A stretch of 64,000 bases of DNA from Gammaproteobacteria bacterium (GTDB lineage Bacteria; Pseudomonadota; Gammaproteobacteria; Pseudomonadales; Azotimanducaceae), in the NCBI GenBank assembly GCA_009846005.1, contig VXYL01000054.1:89561-153560 (forward strand). The letters are read 5' to 3'. The notes below the pieces were generated by a model. That model saw nothing but the letters and a program-made list of their open reading frames with translations, had not been told where the DNA came from and made no database searches. The position numbers and the translations under genes were made by a program. Positions 49,202 to 58,419 of this stretch are shown here, in pieces. Each line of letters opens with the position of its first letter. Position 1 is the stretch's first letter.

Positions 49202-50385
49202 ACTCGCGCCTACAGGAGAGGCGTAAGCTCGGCGGGCTGCGATGGTATGTACCGCTGCTCCTGATTCCAATCCCGGTGTTGATTTCCCTCGGAATGCGCG
49301 TCCAGGGAGCGGATGATGCGCCGTCGTCGGCGGACGCGCCGTGTTCCGCTTCCGAGATCGTTCACCGCGCCGTCCTTCTGCTTGACCTCCGCAAACCGGT
49401 GGATGAAGCCCACGCGTCGTTGCCCGGTCGTCTGCTTGACGACGTAACCATCGACCTTTACGCCGACACGGAGCTGGCCGTGTATTCGGTAAGCCCCTTC
49501 GCCGAGGCACCGCGTACGTTGCTCGGCCGCCTTTGCAAGCCGTACGACAACGGCGAACTCCTGGTGCAAGCCGCCAAGCATCAGCGCAACACGATCGGGG
49601 ACTGCGGCGACTTACCGGCCCAGATTCCGGCGGCGAGTCGTGCGGACGCCCGGCAGTTCTGCGAGCAGCGCAATGTGCTGCGGCGACGGATAGATGCGCT
49701 CGTCGCGCAGAGCGAAGGAAGCACAGCAACGAACGCGTATCTGGTTGAAGCGCTCGAGGAGACGACGCGAGACTTCGCAGACTCGTCGGTACCCACGTCG
49801 CTTTACGTGTTCTCGGATATGATGCAGCACGCCAAATGGTATTCGCACGTCGATGTGCAGCCCGACGCGTGGGAGTTCGAGACCTTCGTTGCCGCTCGCG
49901 GATCCCAGGGACCGGGCATCGAACCCCTTGCCCGACCGTCGACCGATTTGCCGGTCAAGATCTTCTACGTCGCCCGTGCGGGCACGACGGACAACCCCGA
50001 ACTACGGCGCCGGCACCAGGGGTTTTGGCAAACCTATTTCGAGAATGCTGACTTGCACTTCGACGATCAGCCCACCATGGCCGGGTACGCATCCAAGACG
50101 CTGATGGATATTCCGACGCCCATGGAACTTGCGGCCTACGAACGCGAGCAGCTCCGCTACCAGAGCGAACTCGTTGAAAAGGAGCGTGCCGAACTCGAAC
50201 GTACGCGCGTTGAGTTCGAGCAGGAGCGTGCGGATTTCGCGGAGCGCCAGGAACAGCTCGCGCAGTTGCAGCGTCGACTCGCCGAGGAACAGCGCGAACT
50301 CGCCGCAAAGCGACGCGAAGTCGAAGCGCAGGACCAGCTGAGCGAGACCCGCCGAGTTGGCGAGACTACCGACCAAGATGCTTGA
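49198..50385 (+). CDS. Membrane-anchored protein, possible vWA-like fold with C-terminal coiled coil
   Basis: N-terminal TM; AVLLLDLRKPV and TSLYVFSDMMQHAKWY resemble vWA strands; C-terminal Glu/Arg-rich heptads; ATGA overlap with the kinase gene. Confidence 0.65.
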   Translation: MNSRLQERRKLGGLRWYVPLLLIPIPVLISLGMRVQGADDAPSSADAPCSASEIVHRAVLLLDLRKPVDEAHASLPGRLLDDVTIDLYADTELAVYSVSPFAEAPRTLLGRLCKPYDNGELLVQAAKHQRNTIGDCGDLPAQIPAASRADARQFCEQRNVLRRRIDALVAQSEGSTATNAYLVEALEETTRDFADSSVPTSLYVFSDMMQHAKWYSHVDVQPDAWEFETFVAARGSQGPGIEPLARPSTDLPVKIFYVARAGTTDNPELRRRHQGFWQTYFENADLHFDDQPTMAGYASKTLMDIPTPMELAAYEREQLRYQSELVEKERAELERTRVEFEQERADFAERQEQLAQLQRRLAEEQRELAAKRREVEAQDQLSETRRVGETTDQDA

Positions 50386-50478
50386 AAACCGTGGTGAAGT
50401 CAGTTGTGCGGAAGCCGCGGCTGAACCGGTTGGCGAATCGCTGACCAACGCCAACCGATTTGCCTGCGTACTGACAAC

Positions 50479-51546
50479 GTGTGTAAGGACGAGAAGAACG
50501 CAACGATGATGTTAACAACGACGCCGTTTCGATCCGGTTCATTGGATTCCAAGAACAGCATGCGCCTTACCCTCCGCTCACGAGTCGTGGTGACCGTGTT
50601 CGCGTTCTGCGTCGTGCTTGTCGGCACACCCGGCAATGCGGTGGAGGGAAGGAGTTGGGTGGAGATAATCACCGACTGGTTCGACGACGAGGACGTCGGG
50701 GCGACCCCCCGCCTCCTGTTCCGCGCAACCGAGAATCTCATTGCCGAGATCCGCATCCTGCGGGAGGAACTGGGGGTCGACGACTTTCAGGCCCAAGCGG
50801 GAACCGAAGAGTACCGCACCCCGGTTCACGTCTACGCCAAGACGCTGGAGGTGATGTCGAAGGTCTCCCGTGTGCAAAGGCGTCTCGGCATCGATGCTGT
50901 CGAAGTCGGTCATGTTCCCATCAAGAACGTCGGACCTAGAGATGTCTTGGACAACTTGGCGGCGATCTTGGCCGAGTTGCGCAAGATCAAGGCTCGGTGG
51001 GTCATCGAGCGTTCCATCGACGCGGCACCGTTCGTAGGCGGCATCACGCCGTCGACGCCGTCGATGATCTACAAGAATCTCGCCCATGCGTCTTTCCTGC
51101 TTGACGGCCTGGTCGGACGACCGCTTGCGCCGAACGACGTTTACGTGAACGCGCGGTGCCTTCTCGACGAGTTGGCGCTCATCGCGGCCAGGCTGGGTGC
51201 CCCTTTCACATTGGATGTTCCAAGTGTCGAAGGGAGAAAGTCACTCGAGGATGTCGCCCAGGTGGTTCGGCGGGCGAGTTACGAGATGGTCAACCTGCAA
51301 ACCCGACTAGGCATGGACGTGTCGAACGTGCCGAACCCGACGTTGGTTCGTTCAGACCCCTCCGAGGTCTACGACGCGACGAACATGCTGCTAGCGGAAA
51401 TGGGGCGGATCAAGCACCACTTGAATATCCACGCTACGCACCCGGTGCGACCGGAACCTCACGACAAGGTACCAACCGACGTATTCGCCCAGATTCTGCT
51501 CGTCATCGAGAACCTGAACACCATTTCGCGCTCGGCGAATTCGTAG
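50479..51546 (+). CDS. Exported protein of about eight helical repeats (start may be 50560)
   Basis: Signal peptide MRLTLRSRVVVTVFAFCVVLVGTPGNA; repeated P-x-x-V-[YF]...(L)-x-E-(L)-x-x-(I) units. Confidence 0.7.
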   Translation: MCKDEKNATMMLTTTPFRSGSLDSKNSMRLTLRSRVVVTVFAFCVVLVGTPGNAVEGRSWVEIITDWFDDEDVGATPRLLFRATENLIAEIRILREELGVDDFQAQAGTEEYRTPVHVYAKTLEVMSKVSRVQRRLGIDAVEVGHVPIKNVGPRDVLDNLAAILAELRKIKARWVIERSIDAAPFVGGITPSTPSMIYKNLAHASFLLDGLVGRPLAPNDVYVNARCLLDELALIAARLGAPFTLDVPSVEGRKSLEDVAQVVRRASYEMVNLQTRLGMDVSNVPNPTLVRSDPSEVYDATNMLLAEMGRIKHHLNIHATHPVRPEPHDKVPTDVFAQILLVIENLNTISRSANS

Positions 51547-51807
51547 ACCAAGCGCCGGAAGCCCCACCGTCCAATCCCAACACCGTCGCAGGCCTCCTCG
51601 GCTTCGACGGGTGGGTGCCGAGCCACCGGCTTCGAGTTCCGTTGTTCGGGCCGATGTGCGTCTGCGATCAATTTTGGGTGATCTCCAAGCCGGCGATGTG
51701 TGCGGCCGCGCGTGGCCAGGGCGCGAAAACCTTTAACCGTGCATTAAAATCAAGACCGCTGCCGTTGCCTGAAGTCGGCACACCGCGCATTCGAGCAGTC
51801 TGGGCGG

Positions 51808-54624
51808 ATGCAAGACGACACCGCTGGCCGAACTCGGTTTCCCGTGAGCAGTACATTCAATTTGCCGCGCGCTGACATTCAACAGATCTCTCGCCATCGG
51901 CGAGTCGAACACGATCCTAGCCGGCACCCGCCCTTGCTTGTGCGGCAGAAGGTCATGCTGCCCGACCCCGTCGACGGGTTCGTCGAGCGTTTCCCGCTCG
52001 AATCGCGCTGCGACCTCACGAAGTGGCGTGTAACGGCGCTCAACGCCCCGGGCGGGTTTGGCAAGACCACGTTGCTTGCCGAGGCTTGCCGCCGATTGCT
52101 GCGGCGCGGCCATGTGGTCGCGTGGCTGACCGTTGACGAGGACGACGGGCCCAACGGCCTCGCGACATACCTTTCGCTGGCGCTCGCGGAAGCGGGTGTC
52201 GAGATACTGGATTCGCGTCTGACGAGCCAGGATCTGCAACGCAGCGACTACCGAATCAACCTGCTTTTGCACAGTATCGAGATGCTGGGCGAGCGTTGCG
52301 TGCTTGCGCTCGACGATGTCCACCGGCTACGCAATCCCGAGACGATGGCGGTGCTCAACCGGCTCCTGCAGCACGCCCCGCCGAATCTCCACGTCGCCTT
52401 GGCGTTCAGGGGAATGCCTGCAGGTCTCGACGTGGCGACGGCCATCCTTCAGGGGCGGGGCATCAGCATCACGGCGGAGGAACTGCGTTTCGAGAAACCG
52501 GACATCGCGCGCTTCTTCGGGGCCAAGTTGTCCCGTGCCGAACTTTCCGATCTGACCGAGACGTCCCAGGGGTGGCCCATCGCGCTTTGCATCCACCGCA
52601 ACGTCAGAGATCAGCGTGCATCCCACGAATTGGCCCAAGAGATCACCTCGAATTGGATCGAGACACGGCTTTGGGGCGGATTGTCGAAGGAGGACCAGCA
52701 GTTCGTTCTGGATATCGGCTTGTTCGAGTGGATCGATCCGGAACTGGTCGACGCCGCACTTGGTGCCGGCTCCGCGCAACGCGTCCGATCGATCCCCGCG
52801 CTCGCCGGACTGCTGCGGTCCGTAGGCGGTGAGTCCGGATCCCTTTCGCTGCATCCCCTGATCAGGCAATACTGTGCGGCCAAGCGGCTCCGGGAAACCC
52901 CGGATCGCTACCGATCAATCCACGCGGCCATCGCCGATGGACTGGCGTCGCAAGGCCAAGTGCTAGCGGGAATGCGCCACGCGACGGAGGCGGGAGACCC
53001 GCGACAGGTCGGCCAGATCCTCATCGACGCCGGCGGATTCCGTGTCTGGCTGAGGCATGGACTGACTCGTCTGCGCCTTTCGAACGAGCTTCTGACCACC
53101 GAGGTGCTGGCGCTTTTCCCGCGCCTGGTTCTGGTGCGCTGCATGGAACTGACCATGCGTGGAGATTTCGAGGCGGCCATGTCGGCCTACTTCGACCTCG
53201 GTGCCCGCACGGAAGGGTTCACCCGGAACTGGGACGGCAGCGACGACCCGGATCTGTCGCTGGACCACCTGTGTTTCCGATGGGTGCTGGCAACCTGCGG
53301 TTGCTGGCCGATCAACACGCCGGATCATCGGGAGTTGCTGTCAGAAGTCCGCAGCCTAGCGGACAGCCGGGATGTCGGCCCCCTAGAGCGGGGCGCGGGG
53401 ATGTACGCGACCGGCAACGCGGCGAGTCACCAGGCGCGTTTCGACCAGGCGCTTGATTGGTTGCGACGTGCCCGAGCTGAGTTGGCCGGCGGTTCTTGGT
53501 ACTTGACGATGTACGTCGACCTGCAGTTGGGCAACATTGCCATGGTCCAAGGCCGTGTCGCCGAGGCGCGGGAAACCTATGCGAGAGCGCAACGCGCCGC
53601 CAAGGCAGACTTCTTCGAGGACGCGGGCCCTTCGGTGATTGCCGAGGTGCTCATGACGGAACTCAGTCTCGAGCGGAACAAGCCCGCCCCTCTTGCGCGA
53701 CGTTCGCACAAGGTGCCACTGCTCGCGAAGAGCGGGGCATGGTTGACCATCTATCTGCCCGCTTGCGAAGCCGCCATGGAACTCGTGAAGCAGGAGGACG
53801 GGCCCGACGAAGCCTTGCGCCAGCTCGATGAGCTCATCAACTTCGCCCGGACGACCTCGCTCGCCACGCTGGTGCGATGCTTGGCGGCCATGCGTGTGTC
53901 GCTGCTAGTCGCCGCCGGACGCGAGACCGAGGCGCAGCGCGTTTGGACGCGCGCCGGCTTCCCCTCCGAGGCGTCGGAAATCGTGGACGTCGACAACCAG
54001 ACCTGGCGCGAAATGGAGGCCATCTCCTGTGCCGGCGTTCGCCTCCTGACGGCCCAATCCCGACTCCACGATGCGCGCCGCCTCGCCGAGGCGCTGCTCG
54101 GAATCTCGCGGAAACGGCGTTTGCGGCGAACCGAGATGCGCGGCCTGGCGTTGGCGATGGTCCTTGAACAACGAGCCGGGAATGCTGCGGATGCGCGAAG
54201 GCACCTGCTGGACTACCTGCACATCTATGCCGAGACCGACTACGTCAGAGCGTTAATCGCCGATCGCCAAGTTGTGCTGGGCCTCTTGGACAGCTTGGCG
54301 AGTACTGAACTCGACGAGGAGGTTGGGATTCTGGCCGAAGCGGTACGCCGCGTGCTCGCCAACGAACCCAGCGAACGTACCACTGACGCGGCGCCGGTGC
54401 TGACGCCGCGCGAGTGCGACATCCTGCAGCGACTCGACACTTGCCGGGACAAGGAGATCGCCAGCGCCCTCGACCTAAGTGAGGACGGCGTGCGCTATCA
54501 CAACAAGAAGATCTTCAAGAAGCTCGGGGTGCGCAGCCGCTTGGAAGCTACCCAACGTGCCCGTTCGATGGGCATCCTGCCCATGGTGGGTGTCCCGGCC
54601 GGGGAGCCATCGACCGGCGCCTGA
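51808..54624 (+). CDS. MalT/LAL-type LuxR-family ATP-dependent transcriptional regulator
   Basis: APGGFGKTTLLAEACRRL P-loop; C-terminal LTPRECDILQRL..DKEIASALDLSEDGVRYHNKKIFKKLGVRSR HTH. Confidence 0.88.
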   Translation: MQDDTAGRTRFPVSSTFNLPRADIQQISRHRRVEHDPSRHPPLLVRQKVMLPDPVDGFVERFPLESRCDLTKWRVTALNAPGGFGKTTLLAEACRRLLRRGHVVAWLTVDEDDGPNGLATYLSLALAEAGVEILDSRLTSQDLQRSDYRINLLLHSIEMLGERCVLALDDVHRLRNPETMAVLNRLLQHAPPNLHVALAFRGMPAGLDVATAILQGRGISITAEELRFEKPDIARFFGAKLSRAELSDLTETSQGWPIALCIHRNVRDQRASHELAQEITSNWIETRLWGGLSKEDQQFVLDIGLFEWIDPELVDAALGAGSAQRVRSIPALAGLLRSVGGESGSLSLHPLIRQYCAAKRLRETPDRYRSIHAAIADGLASQGQVLAGMRHATEAGDPRQVGQILIDAGGFRVWLRHGLTRLRLSNELLTTEVLALFPRLVLVRCMELTMRGDFEAAMSAYFDLGARTEGFTRNWDGSDDPDLSLDHLCFRWVLATCGCWPINTPDHRELLSEVRSLADSRDVGPLERGAGMYATGNAASHQARFDQALDWLRRARAELAGGSWYLTMYVDLQLGNIAMVQGRVAEARETYARAQRAAKADFFEDAGPSVIAEVLMTELSLERNKPAPLARRSHKVPLLAKSGAWLTIYLPACEAAMELVKQEDGPDEALRQLDELINFARTTSLATLVRCLAAMRVSLLVAAGRETEAQRVWTRAGFPSEASEIVDVDNQTWREMEAISCAGVRLLTAQSRLHDARRLAEALLGISRKRRLRRTEMRGLALAMVLEQRAGNAADARRHLLDYLHIYAETDYVRALIADRQVVLGLLDSLASTELDEEVGILAEAVRRVLANEPSERTTDAAPVLTPRECDILQRLDTCRDKEIASALDLSEDGVRYHNKKIFKKLGVRSRLEATQRARSMGILPMVGVPAGEPSTGA

Positions 54625-54732
54625 TCCGGGACGACCCGTTCGAGAGTCGCCGCGCATGCCGCCACGGCGGCTTACGCTACCGCAAAAAGCGTTTGACCCG
54701 TGAATTGACGGGCGCATATGGTTTTCCGCTGA

Positions 54733-57573
54733 ATGCCGAAAGGCATGCCCACCGGCACTGGCAGTCACGGGTCGGACGGGGTGACGGTTTCGTTAGTATG
54801 GACGTGTCGGTTGGGGAACACGGTGCAAGTCGCTCGAACCCGCTCGGCGCGGGGAGCGCGCCAGAGCGCGGGTGCCGGTCGCATCCACGCCGATCGACCG
54901 TGGCTGCTTCGCCGGAAGGTCATGCTTCCGGATCCGGTCGACGGATTCGTCAACCGGGCCGAGTTGGCGTCGCGATGCGACCTCCAGCAACAGCGACTGA
55001 CCGTCATCAAGGCACCTGGCGGGTTCGGGAAAACCACGCTCCTCGCTGACGCCTGCCACCGCCTGCGCGCCGCGCGCGACGTGGCGGCTTGGCTCACGGT
55101 CGACGAGGAAGACGATGCGGCGGCACTGGCGACGTATCTGCCCTTCGCCTTTGCCGAGGCCGGCCTCGACATCCTCGACTCGCGCGTGACCAGCCACGAC
55201 TTCGAGCGCGGCGACTACCGGATCAACCTGCTCCTGCATAGCATCGAAGTCCGCGCGTTCCGCTGCGTGTTGGCCATCGACGATGTAGACCGCCTGCGAA
55301 GTCCCGAGTCCTTAAACGTAGTCGATCAGCTCCTCCACCGCGGCCCGCCGAACCTGCACATCGCCATGACGTGTCGGGAACTGCCGCCGTTGCTCGATGT
55401 GGCGTCGCTGCTCCTTGACCGACGCGGGGTGGTGGTCTCGGACGAGGATCTGCGTTTCAAGAAACGCGAGATTGCACGTTTTTTCGACACGAAGCTGTCG
55501 AGGCGCGAACTCGACGAGCTGAATGAAGGCTCGCAGGGTTGGCCCATCGCACTATGCATCCACCGCGATGTGCGTGCCGGCGGCGGCCCCGTGGACATGA
55601 TGCAGGGCATCGCCTCGAATTGGATCGAGGCGCGGCTTTGGCGCGGCTTGGCCAGGGAAGAACAGGATCTCGTGCTCGATGTCGGGCTGTTCGAATGGAT
55701 CGATGGCGATCTTGTCGATGAGGTACTCGGTGCCGGTTCGACGCGTCGGATACAGGCGATTCCGGCGCTGTCGGGTCTGCTGCGGACGGCTGGCGGGTCC
55801 AAGGATGTGCTGACCCTGCAGCCACTCATCCGTCAATACTGTGCGGCCAAACGATCCCGGGAATCGCCGGAACGCTACCGAACGATTCATCGATCGATCG
55901 CCGATGCCCTTGCGCGCCGGGGCCGGGTTGTACCGGCAATGCGGCACGCGAGGGAGGCTGGGGATCTCCATCGGGTTGGCGAGATCCTCGAAGCGGCGGG
56001 TGGGCCGCGTTTTTGGCTGCGGCGCGGCATGGTCACGATGGCGGCGGCCAACGAACTCTTGACGAACGACATGCTCGAAGGGTTCCCGCGCCTCCAACTG
56101 CTACGCTGCATTTTGATGGTCTGGTCAGGAGAGCTCGTTGAGGCCAGAGCCACCTACGACGACCTGAACGCACGAACCGACGGTTTCACGCGGGACCGGG
56201 AGGGGGGCGACAACCGGGAACTCTACCTAGACAACGTGACCTACCGGTATCTGCTGTTGTCCTGCGGCTGCCAGCCCATTGGCACGCCTGAGGCGAGCGC
56301 ATTGGTTTCGGATATCAACGAGATGGCGGACCACCCGGATGTCGAACCCTTCGCGAAGGCCGTGGCGGAGTACGCCATGGGAGAGATCGAGACCACGCGG
56401 GGCAACTTCGAGGACGCCCTGCGCTGGACGACCCAGTCGCGTACGGTGATGGTGCGGCGATCCCGGTACATGGCCATGGTCGCGGACTTCCAGCTCGGCA
56501 TCATGGCCATGGTGCAGGGTCGCGTTGCCGACGCGGCGAAGGCATACAGCCGTTCCCAAAGAGCCTCGAAGAGCGATTTCCTGCAGGATGCGGGTCCCGC
56601 GGTCGTGGCCGAGGTGCTCGCCACCGAGTTGAACCTCGAGCGGAACCGAACGGCATCGCTTGCGCGTCGGTCCCACACCATGCCGACCCTGCTTGCCGCG
56701 AGCGGCGGCTGGCTGGATGTCTACATGGCGTCATCGGAAGTCGCCGTGGCGCTTGCGATCCGCGAGGGTGGGCCGGACGCGGCATTGGACGAACTCCAAG
56801 AGATGGTGTCGTTCGCCGCACGGACCGAACGACAGACATTGACGCGCGCGCTTGCGGGGATTCGCATATCGTTGCTGGTGACCGCCGGTCGCACCGAGGA
56901 AGCGCAGCGGCTTTGGGCCGACGCGAACCTGCCGCAAGGCACGGCGGCGGTCGTCGATCTCGAAACCCAGACTTGGCGCGAAATGGAGTCCATTGGATGC
57001 GCGGCTCTGCGTTTGCTCACGGCGGGCGAGGAGTTCGGCGCGGCGCGGGAATGCGCGGACGCGATGCTTGCGGCCTGTGCCGAAAGAGGGTTGAGGCGAT
57101 CACTGATGCGTTGCCGGGCGTTGGCGATGGTTCTCGAACACAGGGCCGGAAACCCGAACGCGGCCATCGCCCACCTTTCCGAGTACTTGAGGCTCTTCGC
57201 GGAGACGGACTATGCAAGGCCGATGGTTCAAGAACGGGAAGTCGGCCTCGCGGTTCTCGAAGATCTCGGTGAGGCACCCGGCGAAGCGGGTCTGCGCGAC
57301 GCCGCGGTAGCGCTCACGGCCATCCTCCAGGAACGGCCTCCCGTCCAAAGCGCGGTAGCCGTCCCGGCGTTGACGACGCGGGAACAGGAGATTCTCGAAC
57401 GTCTCGAGCATTGGCGCGACAAGGAGATTGCCGTCGCGCTCGACTTGAGCCAGGACGGGGTTCGCTACCACGTCAAGAAGATCTACCGGAAACTGGGCGT
57501 TCGCAGTCGGTTCGAGGCAACCCGTCGTGCCCGCGCCGAGGGTATCCTTACCGTATCGAGCGATGACCGCTAG
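54733..57573 (+). CDS. MalT/LAL-type LuxR-family regulator, paralogue of the preceding gene
   Basis: APGGFGKTTLLADACHRL; LTTREQEILERLEHWRDKEIAVALDLSQDGVRYHVKKIYRKLGVRSRFEATRRAR; start uncertain. Confidence 0.88.
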   Translation: MPKGMPTGTGSHGSDGVTVSLVWTCRLGNTVQVARTRSARGARQSAGAGRIHADRPWLLRRKVMLPDPVDGFVNRAELASRCDLQQQRLTVIKAPGGFGKTTLLADACHRLRAARDVAAWLTVDEEDDAAALATYLPFAFAEAGLDILDSRVTSHDFERGDYRINLLLHSIEVRAFRCVLAIDDVDRLRSPESLNVVDQLLHRGPPNLHIAMTCRELPPLLDVASLLLDRRGVVVSDEDLRFKKREIARFFDTKLSRRELDELNEGSQGWPIALCIHRDVRAGGGPVDMMQGIASNWIEARLWRGLAREEQDLVLDVGLFEWIDGDLVDEVLGAGSTRRIQAIPALSGLLRTAGGSKDVLTLQPLIRQYCAAKRSRESPERYRTIHRSIADALARRGRVVPAMRHAREAGDLHRVGEILEAAGGPRFWLRRGMVTMAAANELLTNDMLEGFPRLQLLRCILMVWSGELVEARATYDDLNARTDGFTRDREGGDNRELYLDNVTYRYLLLSCGCQPIGTPEASALVSDINEMADHPDVEPFAKAVAEYAMGEIETTRGNFEDALRWTTQSRTVMVRRSRYMAMVADFQLGIMAMVQGRVADAAKAYSRSQRASKSDFLQDAGPAVVAEVLATELNLERNRTASLARRSHTMPTLLAASGGWLDVYMASSEVAVALAIREGGPDAALDELQEMVSFAARTERQTLTRALAGIRISLLVTAGRTEEAQRLWADANLPQGTAAVVDLETQTWREMESIGCAALRLLTAGEEFGAARECADAMLAACAERGLRRSLMRCRALAMVLEHRAGNPNAAIAHLSEYLRLFAETDYARPMVQEREVGLAVLEDLGEAPGEAGLRDAAVALTAILQERPPVQSAVAVPALTTREQEILERLEHWRDKEIAVALDLSQDGVRYHVKKIYRKLGVRSRFEATRRARAEGILTVSSDDR

Positions 57574-57803
57574 CGGGTATGGTAGCGCTCTCGCAAGGGG
57601 AGTTGACAGCACGGCGACCGGCGTGGGTAGCACGTCGCGAACGCGGATGCTACGATTTGCGAACAAAATGTGACTGGCCGAGGCGGGAGCGAAAACACCG
57701 ACGGCGCGTTGTAAAGGGGAAGGACTGCGTGAGGTGGTGCCCGCAGGATGGGGTGGCCAACTAGGTCAATCCTCCTCGGCCGGATCAGACGGATAGGCGA
57801 ACA

Positions 57804-58268
57804 ATGCGGTTTTTCAAGCCAACTGAAGATGCCGAGCGCCCTGCGGAGGCGACCGAGAAACCGTTGAACGACAGCAGGACGGATCGGGAGGAAAACCAAG
57901 TGTCCAATGTGCAAGAGTCATTGTCGAAGGTGATGGATGTAGTTGACGGCGCCATCGGTGTCGCACTCGTCGACTTCGATGGGGGATTGACCCTAGGTAC
58001 CGCCGGGGGAGGCGAGGGACTTGACTTGGAGATGGCGGGTGCGGGAAATCTCGAGGTGGTGCGTGCCATGATGCGCGTGATGGATCAGCTCGGTCTGGAC
58101 GACGAGATTGAGGACATGCTTGTCACGCTGGGCGAGCAGTATCATCTGATTCGCCCGCTCGAACAGCACTCCTCGATGTTTCTGTACCTGGCTATCGACC
58201 GCAGCCAGGGGAATCTCGGTTTGTCTCGCCATCAACTCCGGGCGATCGAGGCTGAACTCGTGATTTAG
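57804..58268 (+). CDS. Roadblock/LC7-like domain protein
   Basis: MDVVDGAIGVALVDFDGGLTLG ... NLGLSRHQLRAIEAEL pattern. Confidence 0.6.
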   Translation: MRFFKPTEDAERPAEATEKPLNDSRTDREENQVSNVQESLSKVMDVVDGAIGVALVDFDGGLTLGTAGGGEGLDLEMAGAGNLEVVRAMMRVMDQLGLDDEIEDMLVTLGEQYHLIRPLEQHSSMFLYLAIDRSQGNLGLSRHQLRAIEAELVI

Positions 58269-58419
58269 AAGTGCTCCCTCATGGGTCTCGGCTCGCCGCG
58301 ATTGTCGAGACCGTGAGCCGATGGGAGCCAATTCAACGCCCTTGGGGCGTTATGTTTGTCGACGAGTCGGCGGCCATTACGCCGTACCGCCCACCGTCTA
58401 TCGTGATGGGGGTACCTCA

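Noticed and set aside
51156-51875. 239-aa plus-strand ORF overlapping the helical-repeat protein gene
   Set aside because: Out-of-frame overlap; the repeat-bearing frame is clearly the coding one.
57603-57656. TTGACA box with a possible TACGAT -10
   Set aside because: Spacing does not fit a sigma-70 promoter.
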